Source: Aureicoccus marinus (GTDB lineage: Bacteria > Bacteroidota > Bacteroidia > Flavobacteriales > Flavobacteriaceae). Taken from it: a DNA stretch of 64,000 nucleotides. Shown in pieces: positions 56,381 to 64,000 of the stretch; position 1 is the stretch's first letter, and every line of letters starts with the position of its first letter. The position numbers and the translations under genes were made by a program. Where the stretch lies: positions 1,472,576 to 1,536,575 of the forward strand of contig NZ_MQVX01000001.1 of assembly GCF_002954325.1 (NCBI RefSeq), read 5' to 3'. A model generated the notes under the pieces. That model was not told where the DNA came from, searched no databases, and saw nothing but the letters and a program-made list of their open reading frames with translations.

Positions 56381-57745
56381 ATGAGTACAGACTACAAAAG
56401 TCCCGCCTTTAAGAAGTTGTTGGATTCCCTTCAGCAACAGAGCTGGGAGTTGGAATTGCTGATTTCTGGTTTTGCCATTTTTGGGCTTTTAACGGCTTAC
56501 GATCCGATTAGGATCAATATGATACAAGCAGAGCACGCTGACATGACGTACCGTTTTTTTTGTCTTCTGTTCTTGCTGGTGGCCTGTATGATACTTTTAT
56601 TCAATCTACTGCTCCATGTTACTTTGAGGGGTTTGTGGATTGGGGCCCTGGGCTTACGCTATGTCTCTGGAGATATCGAATTCGAGGAACTGCGTTACAG
56701 CGAGCGCTTTATACGTTACCTGAAAAAGAGAATCCCCTCTTTTGATAAGTACATCGCCAATATGGAGAACTACTGCAGTATCCTCTTTGCAGTCTCTTTT
56801 CTCCTGATCTTCTATGTGCTCTCCTTTAGCTTGATTATTATCTGTATCGCCCTGGTGGGGAACTTTGTCATCGAAAATGATGAGCTGCCGAATTGGGTTC
56901 AAAAGGGAGTGGGAATTCCACTAATGCTCTTTTTAGTCTTAGGGATGATCCTGACCTTTATTGACTTTATCGGGGTAGGTATCTTAAAAAGAAATAAATA
57001 TGTTGCCGCGGTCTATTTTCCATTTTACTGGGTTTTTGGTTTCTTGACCTTGTCCTTTTTATACCGCCCACTACTCTACAATTTTTTAGATAATCGCTTT
57101 GGGAAAAGGCTCCTCTTGATGCTAACCCCGGCCTATTTCCTCATCACTTTTTTGACTTCTCTGAGTCACTACAACTCCAATTATTTTGACTCCGATGACA
57201 ACTCTTCCAGCTTGTTTGCCAACCGTAAAAATTACCTGGATCAGCTGACGGAGAAAGAAGATTACCCAAAAAATGGTGCCATAGGCACCAAGGTAGTACG
57301 CGCTCCTTTTGTTCATGTCTTTATTCCATTTAGTCAGGATACCGAAGAAAGCGTATTTAAATACAACGACAGTCTTCGTCCGAAGAATGACCTTCGGGGA
57401 CTCCGTTCGGGCATCCAAATAAACAATAGCGGCAACAATTATACTGGAAAGTATAGCAAAAGCGAGATGACCAAAGCTTATATGCAATCGGTTAACGAAA
57501 TATATTCCTTTAAAATCGATAGTACTTCCTATGATTCTGAACTGATATTCTCCGAGATCAGAAAAAATCTATTGGGATTCGAAACCTACCTTCCTCTGGA
57601 CTCGTTACCTCCCGGAAAACACGACTTTCTGATCATTCGCAAGCGCACCATCAAGGATTCGGTTACGGCCAGCCTACACGCCAAAATTCCTTTTTGGTAC
57701 TACCCTCAATCCAACTCAAGCTCGCCAGATGGAATGGCTAACTGA
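56381..57745 (+). CDS. Large membrane protein, unknown function
   Basis: A 454-residue protein with about six membrane helices in the N-terminal 60 percent (about 25-45, 60-85, 135-160, 175-200, 215-235, 245-265). The last 180 residues are hydrophilic and rich in Ser/Asn/Asp, with strand-like segments (SFKIDSTSYDSELIFSEIR), probably outside the membrane. I recognise no family. It ends overlapping the DoxX-like gene by 17 nt, so these two are likely cotranscribed. Confidence 0.75.
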   Translation: MSTDYKSPAFKKLLDSLQQQSWELELLISGFAIFGLLTAYDPIRINMIQAEHADMTYRFFCLLFLLVACMILLFNLLLHVTLRGLWIGALGLRYVSGDIEFEELRYSERFIRYLKKRIPSFDKYIANMENYCSILFAVSFLLIFYVLSFSLIIICIALVGNFVIENDELPNWVQKGVGIPLMLFLVLGMILTFIDFIGVGILKRNKYVAAVYFPFYWVFGFLTLSFLYRPLLYNFLDNRFGKRLLLMLTPAYFLITFLTSLSHYNSNYFDSDDNSSSLFANRKNYLDQLTEKEDYPKNGAIGTKVVRAPFVHVFIPFSQDTEESVFKYNDSLRPKNDLRGLRSGIQINNSGNNYTGKYSKSEMTKAYMQSVNEIYSFKIDSTSYDSELIFSEIRKNLLGFETYLPLDSLPPGKHDFLIIRKRTIKDSVTASLHAKIPFWYYPQSNSSSPDGMAN

Positions 57746-58094
57746 TCAGGCCTGGCATTACTATGCCATGGTTATTTTTTATACGGTGGCCGGGATCAGT
57801 CATTTTACCCACGCCTCCTTTTTTAAGCGGGCCATTCCTCCCGTATTCAATACACCCGGATTTCTAGTGATGATTAGCGGGGTGGCCGAACTGATTTTGG
57901 CCGCTGGACTGCTCTTTGATGCTGCCCAAATCTGGGCTCTTACCGGCATCATCATCATGCTGGTGCTCTACCTCTACATCCACATCGAAATGCTCGTACA
58001 TCCAGACCGCTTACCCTTTCTACCCTACTGGGTTCTGGTTGTTCGTTTGCCCCTTCAATTTGTGCTGATCTATTGGGCTTATGCGTATCTTTAA
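57729..58094 (+). CDS. DoxX-like small membrane protein
   Basis: A 121-residue protein with four membrane helices (about 10-25, 45-65, 70-90, 100-120), and a layout like the DoxX/DoxD family of membrane proteins linked to respiration and thiol metabolism. The match is from topology (YYAMVIFYTVAGISHF and ISGVAELILAAGLLFD), so the family call is moderate. It starts inside the end of the large membrane protein gene and is followed by the MOSC gene after 3 nt. Confidence 0.7.
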   Translation: MEWLTDQAWHYYAMVIFYTVAGISHFTHASFFKRAIPPVFNTPGFLVMISGVAELILAAGLLFDAAQIWALTGIIIMLVLYLYIHIEMLVHPDRLPFLPYWVLVVRLPLQFVLIYWAYAYL

Positions 58095-58097
58095 AAG

Positions 58098-58730
58098 ATG
58101 AGCACTGTACTATCTACCAACATCGCCGAAAGCGTCTTCATTGAATACCAAGGCAAAAGAGAACCTACCGGCATCTATAAACACCCTGTTGAAGAACCTT
58201 TATTTTTAGGAAAAGAGGAAGTCAAAAAGGACGTCGTGGCCAACCAAAAAGTTCACGGTGGTGTCTATAAAGCCGTCTACGCCTACAGCGCTGACGATTA
58301 CCCTTACTGGAAAGAAATCTATCCGGAACTCGAATGGCAATGGGGCATGTTTGGTGAAAACCTGACCATGGATCAATTGAACGAAGAGGACCTCTGCATT
58401 GGAGATCGATACGAGCTCGGAGAATGTATACTCCGGGTTACCCAACCCAGGGAACCCTGTTTTAAGTTGGGGGTTCGCTTTAATGATCAGGCGATAGTAA
58501 AACGCTTTGTCGATCATGGACGTTCAGGGACCTATTTTGCTGTAGAAAAGGAGGGACGGGTTCAGGTTGGAGATCAACTCATCAAAAAGGAAGAACACCC
58601 GGTCCGTATCTCTATAAAGGAAGTTTACATTGCCTTATATACCAGAAATTCCAACCCTGATCTTGTCAGTAGAATTCAAGCCAATGCTGCGGTCCCCCCT
58701 CGCCTATTCAAACGATTTGTAGGGGCATAA
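58098..58730 (+). CDS. MOSC-domain protein (YiiM-like)
   Basis: A 210-residue MOSC protein of the YiiM type, which use a molybdenum cofactor to reduce N-hydroxylated compounds in relatives. Conserved parts are KVHGGVYKAVYAY near 50, WGMFGENLT near 85 and the likely cofactor-binding Cys in TQPREPCFKLGVRF near 120. It is the third gene of a group with two membrane proteins and ends at a terminator. Confidence 0.88.
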   Translation: MSTVLSTNIAESVFIEYQGKREPTGIYKHPVEEPLFLGKEEVKKDVVANQKVHGGVYKAVYAYSADDYPYWKEIYPELEWQWGMFGENLTMDQLNEEDLCIGDRYELGECILRVTQPREPCFKLGVRFNDQAIVKRFVDHGRSGTYFAVEKEGRVQVGDQLIKKEEHPVRISIKEVYIALYTRNSNPDLVSRIQANAAVPPRLFKRFVGA

Positions 58731-58762
58731 AAAACTCCGCCTTGTCCGGGCGGAGTCTTTCA
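58730..58762. terminator. Bidirectional terminator after the MOSC gene
   Basis: ACTCCGCC and GGCGGAGT pair around TTGTCCG, with A and T runs outside, between convergent genes ending at 58730 and 58785. Confidence 0.8.
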
Positions 58763-58784
58763 ACTGAAATTAAACCAACTTAAA

Positions 58785-59162
58785 TTACTTCACAGTAACC
58801 GTTTCTTCAAATTTCTTCGCTCCATCAAAAATGACCACTTTGTAGGTGTCTTTGATCGCCTTTTCGAAGTTAAATGCTTTCTGTACGATTTGCTCTCCCC
58901 TGTACTTGTCAGAGTAAACCAAGCGGCCTTCGCTGTCGTACACTTTAATTGTAACTGTTTCCTTGTCCAAGTTGAGTAAATTCATAAACAACTTGTCTCC
59001 TTTGCGACGGAAAACGGGATCTAGGAAGTTGACAACAGTAGATTCGATTTCACTCACCTGTAGTCCATTTGTTGCTAGCTTCTTTTCTGGTCCATTCGCC
59101 AATGCTGCAGTTGAGGTGAAGAGAAAGGCGCTAACCAAGGTCCATTTTGCAATTGATTTCAT
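58785..59162 (-). CDS. Small secreted beta-rich protein
   Basis: A 125-residue exported protein with a signal peptide (MKSIAKWTLVSAFLFTSTAALA) and a beta-strand pattern (LFMNLLNLDKETVTIKVYDSEGRLVYSDKYRG, KDTYKVVIFDG) like the C-terminal modules found in Bacteroidota surface and gliding proteins. It has no adhesion or sorting motif that I can confirm. Function unknown. Confidence 0.75.
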   Translation of the reverse strand: MKSIAKWTLVSAFLFTSTAALANGPEKKLATNGLQVSEIESTVVNFLDPVFRRKGDKLFMNLLNLDKETVTIKVYDSEGRLVYSDKYRGEQIVQKAFNFEKAIKDTYKVVIFDGAKKFEETVTVK

Positions 59163-59322
59163 AACGTTCGATTTTTAGTGATTTGTTTTCGACTAATGTT
59201 CAGTACAAACTTAGCTCGACTAAACCCTCTCAATCTTCCTCACAATTGGCCGATTTCTATGCTGAATTAACTGAAAGCATATGCATTGATCCACGATAGG
59301 TTAATAGAGCATAAATTTTGGT

Positions 59323-59330
59323 TAATTTTG
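59323..59330 (+). promoter_or_regulatory. Possible AraC gene -7 box
   Basis: TAATTTTG fits TAnnTTTG, 51 nt before ATG 59382. No clear TTG is 17-23 nt upstream, so it is tentative. Confidence 0.3.
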
Positions 59331-59381
59331 TGGAGATGAAAGGAAAATTGTCCCAATACCTTTATAAAAAGCACCCCAGCT

Positions 59382-60251
59382 ATGAAACAAAAGGCATCTT
59401 TTGAATCGATTGCCCCTGATTTTGGGAATTCATTCACCTACCACACCTTTGACGAGAAGAACAGCAACACCTACAAAAGCTGGCATTATCACCCGGAAGT
59501 AGAGTTGGTCTATATCAACGGAGGTTCGGGTAAGCGGCAGATCGGCAGCCACCTTTCATTTTTTACAGATGGTGATCTTCTGCTGATCGGGTCCAATCTT
59601 CCCCACTGTGGTTTTGCGGATAAAGCAACAGGGAACAAAAGGGAAACCCTGATTCAAATGAAACCCGATTTCCTCGGCACAAACTTTTTTGAAATCCCCG
59701 AGATGAAAAACATTCACCAACTGTTCAGTATTTCTGGAGGCGGCATTGCTTTTCATGGAAGAACCAAAAAAAGAATCGGTGACAAAATGGAATTACTGGA
59801 ACACCAAACCGATTTTCAACGTCTACTTTCAATACTGGGCATTTTGAATGAATTGGCACAGTCCCAAGAATACAAGATTCTCAATGCAGAGGGCTATTCC
59901 CTTCAAGCCGACGTGAAGGATAATGATCGCCTAAACCAGGTCTTCAATCACGTCAAAACCCATTTCAAAGAAGATATCAAACTAGAAGAAGTGGCCGATC
60001 TGGTCAGCATGACCGTTCCCTCTTTTTGCCGCTATTTCAAAAAAATCACCAACAAGACCTTTACCCAGTTTGTCAATGAATGCCGTTTGGTTCACGCTTC
60101 AGAATTACTTGCCGAACAGCCATTGAGCATTACAGAGGTCTGTTATGAGAGTGGTTTTAACAACTTCTCGCATTTTCATAAATCCTTTAAAAACTTCACC
60201 GGGCAAACTCCCTCTGATTACCGTAACCAACTCAAATCAGTCTTGATTTAG
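59382..60251 (+). CDS. AraC-family transcription regulator
   Basis: A 289-residue regulator. The N-terminal cupin-like sensor domain (about 20-100, SWHYHPEVELVYINGGSG, GDLLLIGSNLPHCGF) should bind a small ligand. The C-terminal AraC helix-turn-helix (about 185-285, LEEVADLVSMTVPSFCRYFKK and ICYESGFNNFSHFHKSFKNF-like VCYESGFNNFSHFHKSF) binds DNA. The ligand and target genes are unknown. The dioxygenase gene follows after 4 nt and may be its target or partner. Confidence 0.9.
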   Translation: MKQKASFESIAPDFGNSFTYHTFDEKNSNTYKSWHYHPEVELVYINGGSGKRQIGSHLSFFTDGDLLLIGSNLPHCGFADKATGNKRETLIQMKPDFLGTNFFEIPEMKNIHQLFSISGGGIAFHGRTKKRIGDKMELLEHQTDFQRLLSILGILNELAQSQEYKILNAEGYSLQADVKDNDRLNQVFNHVKTHFKEDIKLEEVADLVSMTVPSFCRYFKKITNKTFTQFVNECRLVHASELLAEQPLSITEVCYESGFNNFSHFHKSFKNFTGQTPSDYRNQLKSVLI

Positions 60252-60255
60252 TCCC

Positions 60256-60861
60256 ATGACAGAGCTGTCCCCCCTCGAAGGAAAGATCGAACTGCCTCAG
60301 GCCGAATTGGACTATTGGCCTCATTTTCTGTCTGAAACCGAGGCCGCTGAACTCTATACCCAGCTCCTTTTAGAAGTACCCTGGCAATCTGATCGCATAC
60401 AAGTCTTTGGTCAATGGTATGATCAACCAAGACTCACAGCTCTTTACGGGGAAGAAGGCAAACCCTATACCTATTCTGGTATTACCATGAACCCGCACAA
60501 CTTTACGAGGGAATTGAAAACATTGAAAGATCGAATTGAAAAGCAGACTGGCGACTCTTTTAGCAGCTGTCTTTTAAATAACTACCGCAACGGATCTGAC
60601 AGCAATGGTTGGCATGCCGATGACGAAAAGGAGCTCGGACAAAATCCTGTGATCGCCAGCCTGAGTTTAGGTCACCCTAGGTTTTTTCATTTACGGCCCA
60701 AAAACGACAAAAAAAACACCTATAAATTGCTTTTACAACCGGGTAGTCTACTGGTCATGAGGGGCAGAACTCAACACCACTGGCAACACCAACTACCCAA
60801 GAGTAAAAAAGTGAAGGAAGGGCGGATCAATCTAACCTTTCGGCAGATTAACCATAAATAG
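60256..60861 (+). CDS. AlkB-like Fe(II)/2-oxoglutarate dioxygenase
   Basis: A 201-residue dioxygenase of the AlkB family, which reverses alkylation of DNA or RNA bases. The iron-binding H-x-D lies in WHADDEKELG (near 118), the distal His in HHWQHQLPK (near 177), and the 2-oxoglutarate Arg in RINLTFRQI (near 193). It has the typical SNGW substrate-lid segment (DSNGWHADDE). It starts 4 nt after the AraC gene. Its 3' end overlaps the S1/P1 nuclease gene by 14 nt. Confidence 0.9.
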   Translation: MTELSPLEGKIELPQAELDYWPHFLSETEAAELYTQLLLEVPWQSDRIQVFGQWYDQPRLTALYGEEGKPYTYSGITMNPHNFTRELKTLKDRIEKQTGDSFSSCLLNNYRNGSDSNGWHADDEKELGQNPVIASLSLGHPRFFHLRPKNDKKNTYKLLLQPGSLLVMRGRTQHHWQHQLPKSKKVKEGRINLTFRQINHK

Positions 60862-61633
60862 AATTCAGGAGATAAGCCAAGCGAACACCCCCACGATGCA
60901 GTTGATCAAATACGGTATCATTAAAGCGGTAACTATAGGCGTAGCGGAGTTTTTCTCCTTTGTTGACAGAAGCGTAAACGACCTTGGTGATTTCATGGGT
61001 TTCTTCTACCCAGTCGAGGACAGATCCCTGCATTAGGGCCTTGACTTCCTTGCGCTTGTGAGAACGAATAAGTTCATTTCCCAATTCTTCGTAAGACATC
61101 CCATAGGATTCAATCAAATTGGTATCCCAAACACGGTGCAGGTTGGTTCCTTCATTGAACCATTGCAATTGAATATCATTCCCGCCTCGATCGTCAGAAC
61201 GGCCTACGTGCATCGGTTGATGCAAATCTCCAATAAAATGAACCAGCATTTTAAGGTGAAAGATTTTGTCTTCTCGAGTGCTATTGGGGTCTTTTAAAAC
61301 CTTTATACAGGTTTCTGAACCGCGTACGATGTCTCCAAATTCGCTTTTCTCGGAATCCGCATAGCGTACATCGAGGGGGTAGTTGACGTAATGCCAAGGT
61401 GAATAGCTCGAATAGGAGCGGTCTGACTTGATTTCATCGGCATAGGTAGACACAAAGGCCAGACTGTGTCCTCCCAAGAGTTTGCTGAGAGCCTTTTTGG
61501 CTTTTTTACTCAAGTGATACTCCGCCACATGGCCTGTAACCCGGTGACCAGTTTTACCCCATACTATACCGTTGGCAGCAGCCATTTGAAAACTGAGAAA
61601 TAAGATCCCAATCCAGAAAAAACGCTTTTTCAT
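60848..61633 (-). CDS. S1/P1-type nuclease
   Basis: A 261-residue secreted zinc-dependent nuclease. A signal peptide precedes a mature start near WGKTGHRVTG (zinc-binding Trp and His), followed by HFIGDLHQPMHVGRSDDRGGNDI (near 130) and further zinc His residues. The family cuts single-stranded DNA or RNA, so it probably recovers nucleotides outside the cytoplasm. It is convergent with the AlkB-like gene. Confidence 0.9.
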   Translation of the reverse strand: MKKRFFWIGILFLSFQMAAANGIVWGKTGHRVTGHVAEYHLSKKAKKALSKLLGGHSLAFVSTYADEIKSDRSYSSYSPWHYVNYPLDVRYADSEKSEFGDIVRGSETCIKVLKDPNSTREDKIFHLKMLVHFIGDLHQPMHVGRSDDRGGNDIQLQWFNEGTNLHRVWDTNLIESYGMSYEELGNELIRSHKRKEVKALMQGSVLDWVEETHEITKVVYASVNKGEKLRYAYSYRFNDTVFDQLHRGGVRLAYLLNSIYG

Positions 61634-61705
61634 AATCCGTATGATTCGTTCTGCATAATTACAACGAAAGGCTGAAAAATAACCGATTCTGAAATTAAAT
61701 TGCCG

Positions 61706-61873
61706 TTAATCTTCGTTATGGATTTTAAGCGACATAGACGGGAAGGCAAAACTAAAGGAAGTCCCTTCGTTTGGATTGCTAAAGACCTGAATACTAAAAT
61801 CGCGCAACTCCAATATCTTCTTTACAACAGCTAGATCGAGGCCTTTCTCCTGCCTTGAGTGCTGTTGAATGAG
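61706..61873 (-). pseudogene. Histidine kinase C-terminal fragment
   Basis: The minus strand encodes 55 codons ending TAA: KGLDLAVVKKILELRD then VFSNPNEGTSFSFAFPS. These match the ATP-binding G2 box and last strands of a sensor histidine kinase HATPase domain (normally GLGLAIVKKI), with Gly-to-Asp at the second G. There is an in-frame TAA immediately upstream (61874-61876), and no other part of a kinase was found nearby. It looks like a remnant of a deleted gene. Confidence 0.6.
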
Positions 61874-62100
61874 TTAATTTTAAAGGAGCTGGCAACCAAG
61901 TAAGCCTTATATCTGGCACATGGGCTATGAAGACAGATTAATCGGACTTATGGCGGGGAACAATTTTTCCCAGCTGGAAGGGCTGTATGGACTTTCGAAT
62001 TCCATAACCGTTGACAGACGATAGATGTACTATGAAAAAGGAAGAGTAGTTGATTACTAGTTTGGCAGAAAGACCCAGATTCGTAATCGGGCTTTTTTTA
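61874..62100. other. Intergenic stretch of decayed sequence
   Basis: The rest of the gap between the S1/P1 gene and the SPFH gene (61634-62147) has no intact ORF. The plus strand keeps a short open stretch at 61882-62024 (KPYIWHMGYEDRLIGLMAGN and on) that I cannot assign. CCCAGATT/AATCGGG near 62070-62090 with a following T-run is a terminator-like hairpin. With the kinase fragment beside it, this is probably a graveyard of lost genes. Confidence 0.45.
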
Positions 62101-62114
62101 CTTCAAGATTTTTT

Positions 62115-62142
62115 GATATATTAGTGATATCACTTTAATATC
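62115..62142. promoter_or_regulatory. Palindromic operator before the SPFH gene
   Basis: A 28-bp imperfect palindrome: GATAT (62115-62119), 3 nt, AGTGATATCACT (62123-62134, perfect), 3 nt, ATATC (62138-62142). Eleven of 14 base pairs are symmetric around 62128.5. It ends 6 nt before the ATG at 62148, so a bound protein would block initiation. It is the strongest operator-like site of the window, and the regulator is not adjacent. Confidence 0.6.
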
Positions 62143-62147
62143 ATACT

Positions 62148-63008
62148 ATGACGTCCGAGAAAGTAAAAAAACCAGCCAGCGGGTATTTCATGTTATTCTT
62201 TTGCCTCCTTCTTTTCTTCGGAGGTATTGCCGCTATGTTTATGTACGAACAGCCGCTCTTTGGCATTGCCATCTTCTTTGGCTTCTTCTTTCTCTTTGGA
62301 TTGATTCTAGTCAACCCGAATAGTTCCCGTGTTCTTCTATTATTCGGTAAATACAAAGGAACCGTAAAAAAGAATGGCTTGTTCTGGGTTAACCCTCTTT
62401 ATACAAAAAAGAAAATCTCTTTGCGCGCCAGCAACTTTGACAGTGAACGCCTGAAGGTGAACGATAAATTGGGCAACCCGATAATGATTAGTACCATTTT
62501 GGTCTGGCGTGTTACAGATACGTATAAAGCCGCCTTTGATGTAGACGACTACAAGAACTTTGTACGGGTTCAAACCGATGCCGCTGTCCGAAAACTGGCG
62601 AGTATGTACCCTTATGACAACTTTGCTGACGAAGGCAATGAGGAAGACATCACCTTGCGCTCCAGTGTTAATGAAGTCAGTGAAGCATTGGAAACCGAGG
62701 TACAGGATCGTCTGTCCATGGCGGGAATTGAGGTGTTAGAGGCCCGAATTGGCTACCTGGCCTATGCGCAGGAGATCGCCAACGCCATGTTGAAGCGACA
62801 GCAAGCCACGGCCATCGTAGCGGCCCGTCATAAAATTGTGGAAGGAGCCGTCAGTATGGTCGATATGGCCCTTGCTGAACTAGATAAAAACAAAATAGTT
62901 GAAATGGATGAGGAAAGAAAGGCCGCCATGGTCAGCAACCTCATGGTCGTTCTCTGTTCTGACAAGGACACCACCCCCATTGTCAATACAGGAACGTTGA
63001 ATCCCTAA
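62148..63008 (+). CDS. SPFH/band-7 domain membrane protein
   Basis: A 286-residue protein with two N-terminal membrane helices (about 12-32 and 37-56) and an SPFH domain (about 60-230: LLLFGKYKGTVKKNGLFWVNP, then TILVWRVTDTYKAAFDVDDYKNFVRVQTDAAVRKLA). The C-terminal part is helical with QEIANAMLKRQQATAIVAARHKIVEGA, typical for stomatin/flotillin-like proteins that form membrane scaffolds. It is preceded by a large palindrome and followed after 6 nt by a small membrane protein gene. Confidence 0.9.
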   Translation: MTSEKVKKPASGYFMLFFCLLLFFGGIAAMFMYEQPLFGIAIFFGFFFLFGLILVNPNSSRVLLLFGKYKGTVKKNGLFWVNPLYTKKKISLRASNFDSERLKVNDKLGNPIMISTILVWRVTDTYKAAFDVDDYKNFVRVQTDAAVRKLASMYPYDNFADEGNEEDITLRSSVNEVSEALETEVQDRLSMAGIEVLEARIGYLAYAQEIANAMLKRQQATAIVAARHKIVEGAVSMVDMALAELDKNKIVEMDEERKAAMVSNLMVVLCSDKDTTPIVNTGTLNP

Positions 63009-63014
63009 GCCTAT

Positions 63015-63530
63015 ATGAAAGACTTTAAGGAAACCCAGTGGTTTAATCAGTGGTTCATGCTATTGACCCTGCTCATTCCCCTGGGTTTAATGATCTACTG
63101 CATTTACGCTTGGTACATCGCCGGGATCCGAGTTGATAAGGTCGCCGTGGATGACACCACCGGTCAGATCGTTGTTCTGGGACTCCTCGGTTTTACAAGC
63201 CTCTTTCTCACAAGTATGAGAATGTATACCAAAATAGATCAGGAGGGTATTCATTACTGCTTCTGGCCCTTTGTGGTGAAATGGCGGAAAGTAAGTTGGT
63301 ACGATGTGGAGTCAGCCGTCGTTAAGCAGTACAAACCCATTGCCGATTTTGGCGGATGGGGCATTAAAATGTCCATGTCCAAAGGATTCTGGGCTTATTC
63401 AGTAAAAGGCAAGCAGGGTATTTTTATTCGTCAGCGCGATGGAAAAGAATTGATGCTCGGTACCCAGAAAAAAGATGAAGCAGCGAAAATTATCCAGTAT
63501 TACCTCAAAAAGAAAACCCATGAATCTTAA
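63015..63530 (+). CDS. Membrane protein following the SPFH gene, unknown
   Basis: A 171-residue protein with two membrane helices (about 12-35 and 50-65) and a cytosolic beta-rich C-terminal part (about 70-170, with a PH-like fold pattern: FWPFVVKWRKVSWYDVESAVVKQ, GIFIRQRDGKELMLGT). I do not recognise a named family. It starts 6 nt after the SPFH gene and its end overlaps the hydrolase start by 11 nt, so the three are one operon. Confidence 0.75.
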   Translation: MKDFKETQWFNQWFMLLTLLIPLGLMIYCIYAWYIAGIRVDKVAVDDTTGQIVVLGLLGFTSLFLTSMRMYTKIDQEGIHYCFWPFVVKWRKVSWYDVESAVVKQYKPIADFGGWGIKMSMSKGFWAYSVKGKQGIFIRQRDGKELMLGTQKKDEAAKIIQYYLKKKTHES

Positions 63531-64000
63531 AGCGATTACCCTTATCCTATTCTCCCTTTGCACCCTTGCCCTTAGCGCACAGGAAGAACCAATACAAGAA
63601 GAGATTCAACTCTTTAATGGAGAAGTCTCCCTACCGGGTACCCTGAGTATTCCTGCCAAGAGCAAAAAACCTCCCTTGCTCATCTTTATTCACGGTTCAG
63701 GAAATATCGATCGCAATGGAGGCCAAGGTCCCGCCATGCCCCTCACCTACCTGAAAGAGTTGGCTGATGCCCTGAATAAACGAGGCATAGCGACCTACCG
63801 GTACGACAAAAGAACCTTCTCCATAGAGAACCTGAAAAAATGACCCGCATCCGCATATCAGACTTTGTGTACGATGCAAGGGTGGCCATAGATCATTTTA
63901 AAGACGATCCTCGTTTTAGTGGTATTCATGTCATGGGCCATAGCCAGGGCTCTTTGGTCGGTCTTTTACTGGGTTCAGAAAACTTGAAGAGCTACACTTC
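63520..64000 (+). CDS. Alpha/beta hydrolase, frameshifted, runs off the end
   Basis: An exported alpha/beta hydrolase starting MNLKAITLILFSLCTLALSAQ (signal peptide). LLIFIHGSGNIDRNGG near 52 is the oxyanion-hole segment, and YDKRTFS follows. The frame breaks after NLKK at 63835-63840, where 6 As stand instead of 7; adding one gives MTRIRISDFVYDARVAIDHF and then the nucleophile elbow MGHSQGSLVGLLL. The end lies beyond the window. Probably an acyl esterase or peptidase; the indel is homopolymeric and likely an error. Confidence 0.8.

Overview
This is chromosomal DNA of a marine-type member of the Flavobacteriaceae (Bacteroidota). The evidence is the promoter style (TTG, 19-23 nt gap, TAnnTTTG), the near absence of Shine-Dalgarno sequences, the split two-subunit transketolase, DUF4295 and DUF6090 proteins, a PorT-like barrel, a TonB receptor with a carboxypeptidase-like N-terminal domain, and a flavobacterial carotenoid cluster. 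I cannot name the genus. Nothing resembling a phage, plasmid, insertion sequence or CRISPR array was seen; this is ordinary chromosome with some decaying accessory genes.

Layout. 1-3.6 kb: thrS-infC-rpmI-rplT translation operon; infC starts at an AUA codon. 3.6-5.5 kb: small ORF, broken YjbQ gene, Cof-type HAD phosphatase, small membrane protein. 5.5-11.6 kb (minus): secreted 'asparagine synthetase B-like' protein, dnaB, accA, LptF/G permease, tgt. 11.7-14.2 kb: split transketolase and a beta-barrel protein. 14.2-17.8 kb: FKBP-like lipoprotein, S4 protein, phosphoribosyltransferase, aroK, tRNA-Lys, a dead DUF6090 gene, tRNA-Leu. 17.9-24.4 kb: a carotenoid locus of a CarH-like B12/light-type MerR regulator, crtI, crtB, crtZ, crtD (frameshifted) and cruF, facing a crtA-like gene. 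24.4-30.7 kb (minus): cysteine-free thioredoxin-fold protein, aconitase, MoxR ATPase, two SurA-type periplasmic proteins. 30.8-35.1 kb: SRPBCC protein, class A beta-lactamase-like lipoprotein (frameshifted), dead BLUF gene, fasciclin protein, ECF sigma/anti-sigma pair. 35.1-46.2 kb: rimO, beta-lactamase-like lipoprotein, amidase, ftsY, DUF4295, rpmG, rpmB (frameshifted), cinA, HPt protein, FAH protein, exonuclease, E2 acyltransferase (frameshifted), recR. 46.3-54.1 kb: sodium symporter, dead CoA-binding gene, possible small RNA, TonB receptor (two frameshifts), fabH, ABC1 kinase with a TetR-fold partner. 54.3-64 kb: htpG, membrane proteins, MOSC protein, AraC regulator, AlkB-like dioxygenase, S1/P1 nuclease, kinase fragment, SPFH protein behind a strong palindrome, and an alpha/beta hydrolase running off the right end (frameshifted).

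How genes work together. The regulator and crtI-crtB-crtZ-crtD-cruF are packed with gaps of 5 nt or less and read from one promoter. With crtA, they encode lycopene synthesis, ring hydroxylation, acyclic-end hydration and desaturation, and probably an added oxygen, which points to a monocyclic saproxanthin/myxol-type pigment. The lycopene cyclase is not here. The regulator keeps both signature motifs of cobalamin-binding photoreceptors.

Data quality matters here. At least seven genes carry single-base indels, mostly in or next to homopolymer runs, including the ribosomal protein L28 gene. Many are probably sequencing errors. In contrast, the YjbQ, BLUF, CoA-binding and DUF6090 genes carry in-frame stop substitutions and look like real decay, though errors cannot be excluded from one sequence.
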